Below, piece by piece: positions 1 to 12,324 of a DNA stretch of 64,000 nucleotides (the stretch's first letter is position 1; every line of letters starts with the position of its first letter). The position numbers were made by a program, and so were the translations under genes. Source of the DNA: Phoebastria nigripes (taxonomy: Eukaryota; Chordata; Aves; Procellariiformes; Diomedeidae); NCBI GenBank assembly GCA_035582835.1, contig JAYKAV010002955.1:3161920-3225919 (forward strand). Direction: 5' to 3'. Below the pieces are notes generated by a model. That model was not told where the DNA came from, ran no database searches, and saw only the letters and a list, made by a program, of their open reading frames with translations.

Positions 1-645
1 CCACAAATTCCCTGAAATTGCCCTGCCATGACTTTTCTTTTGTTTTTTTCCTTGCTAACCCACCATCCAGCGGTAATGCTTTATCACCACTAGAAGCAAG
101 AAGCAGATGCATCTTGAGGTATCTAACCTTAGGATGGGAAGAATAACTTTCTAGACTTAATGGGCTTTATTCATCAGGGATATGAGTCAATAACTCCAAC
201 ATAGTTATCTACAGCCGTTTTAGGTTCTGTGGAGCATCCACCTGACTGCTGCTTCAGCTGCTGCTCAGGAATGGCAAAAGGCCAAGGTATACTTTAACTA
301 CAATTATATTAATTATTAAAATGTAACTAAGACTACCTACTGCAACAGTTTCCTTAAAGGGAGTCACTGATAGAATTCCTTGCCTAACTCTCAAGGTCCC
401 TAGCAGGAAGACAAGCCAATAAATCCTGAGGCAATAATTGAAAACAGCCCACCATAGCAGCCAATTCAATTATATTGGCTCTAAGGATGAAAGATTCAAT
501 TCATTGGATCAGTGGGCGAGTTTTTCCATGTACTTCTTGTGGTTTCAAGGTGCACATAGAGAGCATTGTTTGCTGCTAATATTTTACAAAAAAACAGAGT
601 GGGCAGATGAACAATCAGAGCTGTCCCTAACATTTCTTTGCCATG
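1..645. other. Unique non-coding DNA, nothing recognised
   Basis: AT-rich sequence without a recognisable repeat, RNA gene or exon. Open frames of 71 and 94 codons on opposite strands near 254-722 show no family resemblance, and the plus-strand one runs into the LTR that starts at 646, so I treat both as chance. Confidence 0.6.
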
Positions 646-1206
646 TGTCATGGTTTAACCCCAGCCAACAACTAAGCACCACACAGCCGCTCGCTCACTC
701 CCCCCCTTACTCGGAAGAGTAAAAGTGAGAAAACTCAGGGATTGAGATAAAGACAGTTTAATAGGGAAAGCAAAAGCCACACACGCAAGCAAAGCAAAAC
801 AAGGAATTCATTCACTCCTTCCCATCGGCAGGCAGGTGTTCAGCCATCTCCAGGAAANCAGGGCTCCATCACGNGTAACGGTNACTTGGGAAGACAAACG
901 CCATCACTCCTAAATGTCCCCCCCTCCTTCTTCTTCCCCCAACTTTATGTGCTGAGCATGACATCATATGGTATGGAATATCCCTTTGGTCGGTTGGGAT
1001 CAGCTGTCCCGGCTATGCTCCCTCCCAGCTTCTTGTGCACCTGGCAGAGCATGGGAAGCTGAAAAGTCCTTGACTAGTAGACTACTTTTAGCAACAACTA
1101 AAAACATCAGTGTGTTATCAACATTNTTCTCACACTAAATCCAAAACACAGCACTATACCAGCTACTAGGAAGAAAATTAACTCTATCCCAGCCAAAACC
1201 AGGACA
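646..1206 (-). mobile_element. Solo endogenous-retrovirus LTR, copy 1
   Basis: On the minus strand the block begins TGTCCTGGTTT and ends with AAACCATGACA, the TG...CA ends of a retroviral LTR. It shares most of its length with 22984-23562 (the same motifs in the same order: a histidine-tRNA-like absence of internal genes, the CATATGATGTCATGC-type U3 stretch, the TTAGTTGTTGCTA stretch). The flanking 5-mers are ccatg (641-645) and ccgtg (1207-1211), a target-site duplication differing by one change that fits loss of a CpG. ATTAAA on the minus strand (757-762) could be the polyadenylation signal; the TATA region is degraded. No gag, pol or env lies beside it, so it is a solo LTR left by recombination. 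A 5-bp duplication would fit an ERVL-like or related class; the exact family name is not certain. Contains several N bases. Confidence 0.88.
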
Positions 1207-1741
1207 CCGTGGGTGGCAGAATGCTCAGCTCAGTAAAGGACATGGGGATCTGCTTAGGAAACCTTTGGCATGCTCATAGTTCCCTTTAGGTTGTAGACAT
1301 ATACTCAACACCATCCTTGATTCGGGAGGGACTAGTCAGTTTAGAGGATAGCAAGGTCATGAAATGTAAGTGAAGGTTATTTAATGTAACAGAGGCTAAA
1401 GTGAGCATAATTACTATCATTGCTGTGAACATGAGAATACTTTTCCCCATAAAAGCAATACTTGTAAATTTACTCTTTGTGCACTGAATTTACAATCTCA
1501 AAGAAGGAATCTCCAGGAAAATTAGAAAGGGATGTAGAGTAAGCCTTGATTTTAGAGAGCACAAAGGAGATGCATTCAAACATATACAAGAGGAGGTTGT
1601 TATCATCTTTGAATTATTCACAGCAGTATCATCTGTGGGTAGAACAATACATCATTCTAACAAAAAAAAAAATTCACAATGAGGATGACCTCTGAAGAGA
1701 ATTCTCTGAAGTGTTCATTTTAAAAATATTTTTATATTTTT
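1207..1741. other. Unique non-coding DNA
   Basis: The stretch between the solo LTR and the CR1 fragment. Apart from the right-hand target duplication at 1207-1211 I recognise nothing in it. Confidence 0.6.
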
Positions 1742-2190
1742 GGTGGCAGAGGGCCACCAAGATGGTGGGGGGCTGAAGCATGTGGCCCGTGAAGAGAAAC
1801 TGAGGAAACTGGGCTTGTTAAGCCTGGAGAATAGAAGGCTGTGGGGGGATTTGATAGCAGCTGAGTCAATGAGAAGACACTAGTCAGACTCATCACAGAG
1901 GTTCCTGGTGGGTGGATAAGAGATAACAGGCATTAACTGAAACAAGAGAGATTCAGACTGGATATAAGGAAAAGTTTTTTTCACTATGTATGTGGACAAT
2001 CACGTAGAAGTGCAGGTTGTCCAGGGAGGCTTTGTAATCTCCACCCTTGGAGGTTTTCAAGCCCTGACTGGATAAGGCCCTGAGCAATCTGGTCTGACCT
2101 CAGAGCCGACCCCACTTTGAGCAGGATGTTGGATTAGAGACCTCTTGAGGTCCTCTCCATCATAAATTATTCTATGGACCTATGATTCTT
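1742..2190 (+). mobile_element. CR1 LINE, 3' fragment
   Basis: Plus-strand sequence follows the end of CR1 ORF2 and the 3' UTR in order: GAGGGCCACCAAGATG near 1748, the GGGCTTGTTAAGCCTGGAG stretch near 1812, the 'gataagga..agttttttTCACT' stretch near 1960-1985, the 'ttggaggttttcaagccctgactgg' region near 2047, and a terminal TTCTATGGACCTATGATTCT (2170-2189) matching the short 3' repeat of CR1. The reading frame is destroyed by many changes, so this is an old, 5'-truncated copy without coding capacity. CR1 elements insert by target-primed reverse transcription and are usually 5'-truncated, as here. The subfamily cannot be set by eye. Confidence 0.88.
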
Positions 2191-4691
2191 TGTCAAAAAC
2201 AGAATTTATGTTGTTTATGTAGGTTCCTCCTCCAGGCAGATTGCCTACCAATTTTCCAGAACATGCCCCCAAATTTGAAAAACGGCTGGTGAAGCTAATG
2301 TGAAAATAAAAAGCACAGGGAGCGCAAGACATGACAGACAAAGGACATCCTCAGAGTCATTAGAATAGACAGGGAAACCTTGATATAAAAGCAAAACTGT
2401 TCTATTGCAAGAAAGAGGAGACATTTTGATTTGCTAAAGAGGTTTGCACCCAACCTAACAGAATAATAGTGTTCTTTCAGTGATTAAAAATAAATATGAT
2501 CATAACACTATTGATTTTTTTGGTAGTGTAGCATAATAACAAAAGATTCTATTAATCATATACAACACAAAAAGAGTGAAAAGCATGAAATAGGATCCAA
2601 AACCAAACTACATAATTTCTAAGTAATACCCTTTTCTAAGTAATATTTCCAAGTAATATCTTTTTCAGATTTTTAATTTTTGCAATAAATTTTGGAAATA
2701 CGTTCTCATTCTGAATTAAAACAGTTGCTGAAATTTTCTGGAAGTAGGTGATTTAGCATTTCAACCATGTCTAAGAAGTACATATGCAAGGAAGAAATTT
2801 TGCTTAGTCGAATGATGTGTTCAAGAACTATGTTTACTTTAAATTGTTACATCAGACTATGGGATGCCAGTTATTTATTACTAACTGCTTCTTTTCCAAA
2901 AGAATTCATCACCCTAAATATCAGACAAAAACTTTGACACAGGACTTCCNTTCTGTTTGACAGTGTGATTAAAAATAAAATTCCCAATGAAATGTTGAAG
3001 AAAAGTTGGTTTTGTTTAAAGTAACCCTTAAACCTAGTCTATTTTCAGATCTTTCATAAAAAGATAACAGTCATAATAGTTTCCATCTAGTATATGTCCA
3101 GTTTTGATTTGGTTTTTTTTTATACCTCATTGAAAAATATTTACTGTAATTTACAAAACACTTTCAATCTCTGGTACTATTGAATGCACCACGCAAGGAA
3201 GTGTTCTCATACTTCTTTATAAGTCAGTCAGCTATTTTCAGTCTAATGGCATCAAAATTCTCATGTTTTATGAAAAAACACTGGGTCCCTAATATCTGAC
3301 TAACTATTTATTTTTTAAACATAACATTTAATAATATTGTATATGCTTGGGAGAATTTATGTCATTTCCTCTCTTCAGTTTGCATTTTCCTGCTTATACT
3401 TTGTTCTTGGAAACATTTTAATTATTTTTATTTTTGTATTTTTTTTTTTTATTTCATCAAGAGTAGTTCTGGATATCTATGGCTCTAGCTGATATCTCAA
3501 TATACCTGTATTGCAATCAATGACTACATTCATTCACAGCTGCTGAAAATGTGTCACTTTAACTGCAAAATCATTCAAACACCTTCTCCTTTTGTAGTGA
3601 GCTTAGCAGCTCCTGCGTTCTATACTACNTGAAGAAGAAAAGACAATCCTGCCTTGAAAGAGGAAAATGATAAATTCTTTCTACAACCATCTCAAACACA
3701 GTTGACATTTCACAATAATTAACAGAGACAAACTCTTCATGGCAAAAGATACTTACTTTCTGAACAGCCAGCTTGAGGATTTTGCCAATAACAACAAAAG
3801 AAGAGAGCATTACACAACAAGAGTCCTTACACTATCCTTTCTTGGAAGAATGAAAATCAGGTGGACTCAAGTGAAAAATGATATCTTCTGCATCCCTTCT
3901 GCTCTGATCATGTAGACAGGATTGACTCTACTTAGATATTTCTCTCATGGAAAGCCTAGAAGTTCCATAATGTGGTGAAGATGGAACCTAAAGCAGTTTT
4001 TCAGTACAGCATCCACACATTTTCATTTTTTAGGCACTGAATCTATGGCACAAAATTGAAAAATAAGAAAGTGGAGTCAGTTTCATATTTAGCAGTTTTT
4101 TCCTACTCAAGATTCTAATCAGTGTGATCCAGTTTCTTGTGTTCCTGATAGCTTTGGATAAGGCATTTATTTTTCTGATTAGAGATATTCTGAACTGTTT
4201 TAACATTACTGAATACAATATTCCTCTTCATTCCTCATATTAAATTGATAAACAGTCAGATATCTGATGGGATTTTGCAAAAACAAATTCATTAATCTAC
4301 AGAAAATGTTCATTGATTAGGTAAGTGGCATATCAACAGATTAAAGTTCACCAATTTTTTTTCTTGGAAGCCACCCTGGAGTAGGATTCAGGTGCTCTTT
4401 AAAAATGCATAGCAAGGCTGAGCAATTGTTAGGAACAGGCATCAAACAGAAATAATACACATAGACAATGTGGTTAGGGAATAATTAATCATGCTGGATG
4501 TTTTTAATGGACAAAAAGCAGAAATTATTTTTCTTTGAGACTGGCATAGGATTTTTAATAACTACAAATAACCAATATGTTGATTTTATGTCTCAGTGAA
4601 GCTCATGCATGCAGCAGTATTATGCTCTGTTTAAAAAATTAATAGATATTAAAAAAATCAAGTCTAGAAACTAAACCAAAAGTTTTAGTTA
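2191..4691. other. Unique AT-rich DNA
   Basis: About 2.5 kb with T-rich patches (3430-3452) and no recognised repeat, RNA gene or exon. Short frames around 3625-4218 are in AT-rich sequence, have no domain resemblance and no supporting splice sites. Confidence 0.55.
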
Positions 4692-4775
4692 TATTTATAG
4701 CATGGGAATCAGAGCACCCAATTCCAGGTTGCTCTTCAGTTTTGTTACTTGTTAACTTTGGACAAGAAAGCTCAA
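4692..4775 (+). mobile_element. MIR-like ancient SINE fragment
   Basis: The order TATAGCATGGG, GAGCACCCAATTCCAGGT, then TTACTTGTTAACTTTGGACAAG follows the MIR core, in which the corresponding segments read 'tatagcat...gagcac', '...ctgggt...' and 'acttactagctgtgtgaccttgggcaag'. MIR is a tRNA-derived SINE shared across amniotes. The match is interrupted and old, and it has been judged by eye, so the ends are approximate. It has no coding role. Confidence 0.5.
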
Positions 4776-6596
4776 TACATACATTTCAATTAGATATCTA
4801 CATGAGGAACACAGTTGTTCTAGGCACCTTCCTTAGTGAAAGGCAAGAGTAAGCAGGTCAATGTTACCACTCTTTCACTGAAAATGATGTCGCCTAAATT
4901 GTGCTGTATTTCATTGGGGTCTAGGAATCAAAACTCTAGACTTCCATGGATCTCTGGTGATAACAATGTTAAAAACTGCTTGACCTGACCTGTTCTTCTC
5001 TGCTTTCCACTCAGGGGACCGGTAGATGGATATTACCTAAATGTTAAGTTTATGAACAATTTCAGACTTAGGAGCCCAAATCAATTACTTTTTTTATAAA
5101 AATAATTCATCTTTATCTCTGTTGGTTACATAGTCCTTGATGTCATGAAATTATGTACTTTGTGATGGATCATGTGCTTGATGTTAAGGACAAAAATTAG
5201 GATACCTGCAGGTCAGATCCCANGAAGGAACCGTGATAGTCCTGTCTACTTGATGTCTTCACTCTGCATTTTATTGATGTCCCTTAGGTCCTTAATGTAG
5301 GAATGGATTAAATGGAAACTAGATGCTTCTGCAAACATTTAANCAATTAGACTTCATCAGAAATATTCCTAGGCATCAGGAACCAATTTAAAAGAGTGGT
5401 CACTGCTTATGCTAGCAAACTGTTTTCCCTTTCAAAACAGGACGGCTGCACTCAACCTGACTACTCAGAGTGAACCCTGGAATCTCCTACATGCCAGACT
5501 CCGCATGGGAATTATTCCTGGAAAATGTCAGTTTAAAGAGACCAGATTAATCCCAGGGAACATCCTGACAATGCCAGGGAAGAATGTTGCCAGGTGTGTT
5601 TGAATTTACTACAATGGATTTGGGATCGCAATCACAAGACAGTGACTGTAAGACTGGTCTGAGACAGATCTCCTGTGTCGTCCTGTTTGCCTTCTCTATC
5701 TAGGCTGCAAACTCTCCAAGGTGGGATGGATGAAGAAGTTTCTCCTGCTAAACATTTATTTAGTGATTATTCTTATAGGTCTCTCATCTCAGCTGAGGAC
5801 ATAGTGTCTATGACTGAACATGGTGTCAGTCACATAAAACTACACTAATGATCACTCGGTACAATGAAGGTTTCCTAACATGCTAAACTCTGTACATATC
5901 CAGCATATTTTCTATGTATGTGAATGCTACATCCAGAAANGTCTTTTTTAAATTTTTTTTTGCCTTAAGAGATTTCCTACATTTTTACTAAAATGCAAGT
6001 ATTTTGTTAGATGACATAATATGTTTTTTAAATGTCTGAAACAGGTTTAAGGCTTAAACATGGCTTTTCTTTTATATACATATATTATTCCTTTGTCTAC
6101 AGTCAGTTCTTAAGGGACTGNCGTTTTTAACTTCAGCATGCAATGGCCTGGCTTCTTAATAATACCATAAAGGTTTCTTTCACAAAAAAATGAAGAGTTA
6201 AATTCTGCTGTCAGATATGCTGATGGAAGTCTGTTGGCATCAGTGGGATGGCACCAGAAGGATCTGGCACTACTTCTGTTCCCTGAATTCAACAGCCCCT
6301 AGGAGTGTGCAGCTCTTTTTAAGATGAGGATGGTTTTCTCTGTCATATTCAATAATTCAGATGATTTGAACTTAACTGAATAGCATGTAGGGAATTTACT
6401 GTAGATGCTTAGAGTACTGGAAAGAACCCTCTGGCACAAAAGTTTGTTTCACTGTACATTTTATTAGCAGTCAGTAGTTTGGAGGAGAATTTTTGTTGGT
6501 GTTTTTCTTTGTCAGCTACTCATGGACCCAAATGTGTGTTTCTTTATTGGGTCAACACAGTAGATGACTTTTTGTTGCCTTTGTATTCCTATTTCA
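4776..6596. other. Unique non-coding DNA
   Basis: No recognised repeat or exon. A 64-codon frame at 5409-5603 has no family resemblance. Several isolated N bases fall here (5222, 5343, 5940, 6121). Confidence 0.55.
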
Positions 6597-6630
6597 TGAC
6601 AATGGAAACTTCCAGTCAGGACAAAGAACT
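6597..6630 (+). repeat. 34-bp dispersed repeat, copy A
   Basis: The sequence starting TGACAATGGAAACTTCC is identical to 7905-7938 except for one T/C change, in the same orientation about 1.3 kb apart. In both copies the same reading frame is open and encodes ETSSQDKEL after a threonine. Outside the 34 bp only loose similarity remains (a GG(T)NAACACAG stretch about 50 bp upstream in both). It could be a piece of an unrecognised transposable element or a local duplication. Confidence 0.65.
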
Positions 6631-7432
6631 AAACAAGTCTCAGATTTTGGCACTGAAAACTCCCAAGGCAGTATTTTGCCCATCTTTACAATAGCAATAC
6701 AAATAAAAATACTCATAGTGATGTTGTAAATACATTTGCAAGGGGTTGTGCTGACTGATATTTGCAGTCTTTCCTCAACTGTTTTCCTTCAATGTGTCCT
6801 CTGTTTGACTTCTTTTATACCCTCAGCCTCCAATGATTTTGCACAGATACTGTAACCTTACTNCCTTTCTAGACTACTTACTTAACACTATGACATGATA
6901 AGCAGAGGTCCACTAGAAAATGTAGAAGTTAGAGTGCTCTGTTGGTACATAGCAGTAGGGAAACCTTTGAGGATTGGCAATAATATTTAAAATTTATCTT
7001 CTTCCAACTACTTCTTTAAGTCCAAGTCACGCAATCCAATTTCCAACCTGACAAAGGACATACTGGGAGTTTCAGCACAGAAGCTGGGGACTGATTACTC
7101 AGCCAGCCTTTTATTACTCAATTTGTGATCGTATGTAAAAGCCTCATTTGCCAGCCAGATTCCTGTTGTGCTAGGAAACTTTTTCTTATAAATAACAAAC
7201 TGAAGACGGGTAGACTGGGACAGGTGAACTACTAACCCAATTGCATGTGGAATAGCTGTTCCCAGAATTAACAAGAGAGAGTCAACCTATCAAGCTAGCC
7301 CATTTTAAGAGCTTGCAATTCCTACTGTAAGGAATTGTCTTTATAACTGAGCCTTAAGAACTTGTCTGNCTGGGCTTCAAGTTGATAACCCAAATGCCAT
7401 TCAAAACCTGACAGCTTTAGCTTAATGCTGTA

Positions 7433-7471
7433 TCTAAATTTAATATACAGTTGTCTAAATTTAATATACAG
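7433..7471. repeat. Short tandem duplication, 18-bp unit with 3-bp spacer
   Basis: TCTAAATTTAATATACAG occurs at 7433-7450 and again at 7454-7471, separated by TTG. The two copies are identical, as expected for a recent slippage or end-joining duplication. Confidence 0.85.
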
Positions 7472-7904
7472 GTAAGCTGAGAAACTCTGCTCCAAATCAT
7501 TGTGGATGCTGAATGCTTACATAAATTCAAAAAATATAGGAAAAATTCATGGAAGAAAAATCCATCAGAGGATGTCTTTGAAACACAAACTGCTGGAAAT
7601 TGGAGTGTTCTGGGAAAGTATCTCTGCACATTTACTTTGTTCTTACACTTGTCTTCAGGTGTCTGCTACTGGCCATTTTGTGAGATTGTGTTAAATGGAC
7701 TGATGCAATATAGAAGGTGTTATAGTGTCACCCAAAAATGAGTTCTGAACTGGACCCACTGAACAAATGTCCAAGGTCTGAAAGCAGCATTCCTCCCTTT
7801 ATGCAGCACTAATATGTGATCAAACAAGCTATATATCTCTGATGTCAAAGCCCTGGTGAACACAGACACAGTGCCCCAGAAGCACTCTGCTCCCAATGAG
7901 ACCG

Positions 7905-7938
7905 TGACAACGGAAACTTCCAGTCAGGACAAAGAACT
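7905..7938 (+). repeat. 34-bp dispersed repeat, copy B
   Basis: Second copy of the repeat at 6597-6630, with one mismatch. Here it lies in a plus-strand frame open from about 7831 to a stop at about 7957 that translates to a hydrophilic peptide (VNTDTVPQK, then ETVTTETSSQDKEL). I see no clear splice acceptor in front of it, so I do not call it an exon. Confidence 0.65.
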
Positions 7939-8677
7939 CAGGTCTTTGGGAGTTTAATCGTGAGAGAGGTCTCTCTGCACAATGCTCACCAACGCCTCTG
8001 GATGTGTAGCTCACAAGGACAAACTCCCTGGTATGTAGACCTGCCCCATGTGGCTTCCAGACCAGAAGAGATTTTCACGTGACCAAAGCAGAGCAAGGGC
8101 GGAAGAGCATAGATCTTTCTATATACATGCCTTTAAAAACAGGCCTGAGTGAGAGAAAAAAAACCCTCTACAGATTTTGTCAGGACTCTGTTTTTACTCA
8201 CATCCACCTATTTCTTATAACCAATGATCTAGTCTGTGCAAGGNTCAGGATTATATCTGTTCTGGGTACTTCATTTAGTTATGCTATATCAAACTATAAT
8301 GAATCCAGCTGCTTAGAAATGAAATAAGCAAAATAAGCTTGTGTGCACTGCTCCTTCACTTTTCTAATCTTCTCTTTATATTAAGACTCAAAAAAAGATT
8401 TTTTTTTTTTCTTTTAAAGAAACTGCCACCATATCTGCTACTGTTATGGATGACTTGTCTTTAAAAACAAATCGAGTGCAAGAGTTCAAGCTAGAAAATT
8501 GCATTTTGGCTGAATGGGAGAGTCTCGTTCTTTAGAGGTAGAACATTAAGACAGCAATGTCTAGGGGATGTATCTGTAAAAGGCATATTGATTTTTAATA
8601 AATATAATGTACCAGTCACTTTGTAATAGCAAAGACACGTGCAATACAGNGCAGGACTTCTGATCTTTCTGTATACA

Positions 8678-8801
8678 TTCATATATATGTACTGACATAT
8701 ATATATTTATAATCCAATAAGAGTACTTTGCACAAAGCAAAAATAGCATGCAAGATGTATGTACACGCACACATATATATAAAAACACATACATATATAT
8801 G
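8678..8801. repeat. AT- and CA-rich microsatellite patches
   Basis: Two clusters of (AT)n mixed with (CA)n-type steps: 8678-8712 and 8760-8801, for example ACATATATATATTTATA and CACGCACACATATATATA. Imperfect units suggest an old, interrupted microsatellite. Confidence 0.8.
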
Positions 8802-10915
8802 AAAAGGTCCTCTTGCCATTTCTTATTTCTCCCTGTCCTTTAGGACTACTTTCAAACACCATGTTTTTTGTTTCTGAGAGGGAGATGCTTTCAGGAGTAT
8901 TTATATATTGGATATTTCAGCAGGTAGTACAACAAAAGGAGAGTAAGGACAGTGTTACAAAACTCTTATGACCACATTTTATAACTTTTTCTATGCCATG
9001 GCTTTAACTGGGAGAATCCAGGATCACACAAAAAACTAACAATCTGACTGTAAACCAATCATCCCATAACCACCAAAAACCAGTTTATGTATTTACTTCA
9101 TGAGCAAGTCTATGTCCCTGAATCCCTGAAAAGGGGTTCTGGGATCAAAATGACAATGTGTGGACTCCTTGCCCCTAAGAACACTCATACTCGTTCACCC
9201 AATGAGAATTTTGAATCTTTGCGATGAAGACCAGAAGAAATTTTAGGCATAGATGTCTTGCAAAGGTAACTCCTCCTTTGACACTGTTACATGCGAAATC
9301 TTACTCTCTGAGCGAGTTTTCACAAATCTCATGTTTACTGTAATGTTGGAGGACCCAGCAGTGAAGAGTCATAATGCTGAACTTGATGATAGCCGTCTTC
9401 ACCCACTTCAGNCACTTCCCACTTTCAGTGGGCTCTAGTGTTGAGTATTTCAATTCTTGGAATATCAGATTAATCACAAACTCAGTGGCTCATTCCTATT
9501 CCTCATATGTTTTTCCTCATGTCCTATGTGCCACAACAGCTGTGATTCAGATAGTTCACAGATACTATTTATTATGTCACATTCAGCTTTCTTTATCTAA
9601 TAGAAGGAGTCTTGAGGATCTTACTAGGACAAATGGACCATAGTCATCAAGCCCTTGGCTGCAGACAACCTATCCTTCAGTAATAATTTTTTCACACAAC
9701 AATCTTTAAGCTTCTTAATTGAGAGCACTGTTGGTCATGTAATAAATGGTGGGGTTGTCAAGATTTGACTTTGTCAATGCTATTCAGGACATTAAGGGTT
9801 CATAACTTTCGTGAGCAGAGTTGTCAGTTCTGTGCCTCACACAAGCTGCCCCATATTCCTACTCCCACATAGTGGAGTGGTCGAGAACTGAAGTATACAT
9901 ACATGCATGTCCCAGATGCTGTGGCAAAATACCCGGTTTTATTGAGCTGTTGAGAGTTTTAAATCAAGTTTCTAGTATGTAGCACCCATAACGCTTCGTT
10001 GCATTAGGTGCCTGGCCTGCTCCTATGTACAAAACTTTATCTTACCACAGATCAACTGGTCACAGATACCATCAAAATGTTATACAGGTGCATCCTATGA
10101 CTGCCTCCCCACGTGCCCAAAGATTCTCTTCTCAAAACATGCAACTCCATTGACCTTCAAATATTACAATTTCCTTTTATAGATTAGAAAATTAGCATGA
10201 TAATCAATACGCAGAGAATGACCCAATGAGACAAGAAAATNGGTTAGTAAAGTCACAATTCCAAAAGAAGTTTTTCTGGCTTCTACATTTTTCCCTAAAT
10301 CAGCAGACCACATGGAAATCCTTTGTGTGGAAAAAATTCTGTTTTTCTTCTCTCTCCTTACTCCCCTTTTACTTTTCTGGCACACAGGGTGACTAGATGA
10401 CTTCTGTGTATACAGCTCTACTATTCATGACCATTGCTATTCCTTTCTCATCTCTCAAACCACAGTTGGTGCAGGGGAAACAGACCAAATTCATCCAGTT
10501 ATATGGACAGTTACTGATCTCACTTCTTTCCTGATCTGACAAACAGTCTGATTCTCAAAAGTAAACTTCAATACGATCGCAACACAGTTATATAAATGTG
10601 CACATCACTGAAAGTATTCCTAAGAAGTGGTTATTTCCTGTAATAGCAACTACAGACAGTTGGAAGAGCCGTTTTCTCGATTCTGTGTCAATGTGCTAAA
10701 TTGCATGGAATAGTCCTCAATCGCTGATCAGAATCTGTCCCCTATTTTAGTTAAAGATGTTTAAATTACATTTCTTATCCACAAGTCAATGAATGAATAA
10801 ATAAAGGTAATCCTGCTGAATAAAGTCAGAAAAGAATTTTTAAGGACTGTACAGGACGCAGGCCTGCGTGTTAGGGAAGGTTAGAAGCAATTCAAATCAT
10901 AAAATGTCTTATGAT

Positions 10916-10951
10916 ACTTAGAATGACATTTTAACTTAGAATGACATTTTA
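10916..10951. repeat. Perfect 18-bp tandem duplication
   Basis: ACTTAGAATGACATTTTA is present twice, back to back, with no mismatch. Confidence 0.9.
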
Positions 10952-12324
10952 ATGCAGATCCTGGTGCTACTGAACGGACAGAAAGTAATTAGTCTTGAAA
11001 ACCAAAAGGGATGGTTTGGGCTTGTTTTCAACTTTCGACACTATTGCTTGGGGAAAGGAAAATGGAGAGAGGGTAGTGAGGAGTTACGCACCACTGGAGG
11101 AGCCACTAGACAGCAGTGAGGGATCACTAACATATAACTGCTTCTGCAGATATCTTGGGTTGAATGCACTGGATCTTTCCAGATCTTGAAAGCTAAAGTA
11201 TCCTGATCTTTTTTGGTAGCTGGATACCACATTACCTGGAAATTTTCCACAAACAAACTAGGGTTAACTAAAAGCTCTTATTTGGACCTGTGGTTCAAAT
11301 GGCTTTTAGAAAGAGAAATAGTAAACACTAGGAACAACTGTGGCATGCTTAGCTATCATCTGACAGGGTGGTCATCAGCCTTCATGAGCTAATGAAAGTG
11401 AAATGGAGAAGGAAGGGAAGAGAGAAGGTTTTTCTCTGAGTATACTGGATGTTTTCAGTTTTGCTATACAGCAGAAGGAATGGTACTAAAGTTCGAGCAA
11501 TTGCACTGGTCAGAGAAAGGAGTTAGACCCAGTGGAATTGCATTTANATATAAGCTGAACGTAAGAGAAATTAGATCTGGGTCTCACTCATTTGCTGTAA
11601 AATTTCCCATTTCCAAAGCACTGGGAATTAGATGCAAGCATTAGATGCAACTTAATGTTTCTCACCCTACAAGATGGATGAGATAGTCTGACAAAACAGT
11701 AACACAGTACGTTAAGGCTTCATATAAATATTTGCTGAAGACTCAAAAGGCTCNGATCCAGGAGGTCAGAGAGGGTATTTATAAGGCCAAAGGTTTCCAG
11801 TGCAACCAAAGAGGTGGCCAGGATTTTAGTTCAGAACAATCACCTCCTCAATAAGTGAGATGGTAGAAGATGGAGATTCCCTGAATATTGAAAAAAAAAA
11901 AAAAAAAATTGGAGTATAAAATTAGTTTTACTTTCAGACTAACCATACCCCCGGTACTGAGGTAAGGTGTTTCTCCACTATGATCTGCAAATTGCTTTTA
12001 ATGTAAGCACAAAAATTCAAATTTACTCATGCTGGGCATAAGCTAGTAAGCCCAGCTGGACTTTCACTAACTCCATGTGGAGCCATTTTACTTTACATCT
12101 GTACTTTTATTACAGAGTTTCTTCACAAACCAAATAGTCTCCCAATAAATAACTACTAGCAACCTATATTTTCAGGAAAATTTCCAATCCTCTATAACAC
12201 ACTGCATGAAAGAACAATTACAGAAAAAATCAGTCTGTATAAGTGTCTCCACACACTTATGTACAAATGAATAAAAGACAGCTGTTTTCTATGTCTACCA
12301 ATCTGTCAATAGATAAAGACTGTA

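Larger units (their letters stand above)
7939..12324. other. Unique non-coding DNA with minor simple repeats
   Basis: Apart from the AT/CA microsatellite (8678-8801), the tandem duplication at 10916 and a poly(A) of about 18 at 11890-11907, nothing is recognised. Short frames (8079, 9374, 10164, 11041) have no domain resemblance. Confidence 0.5.

Noticed and set aside
11890..11907. Poly(A) run as the tail of a processed pseudogene
   Set aside because: No coding remnant or polyadenylation signal precedes it and no target duplication is visible; the same holds for the A-run at 24856-24873.
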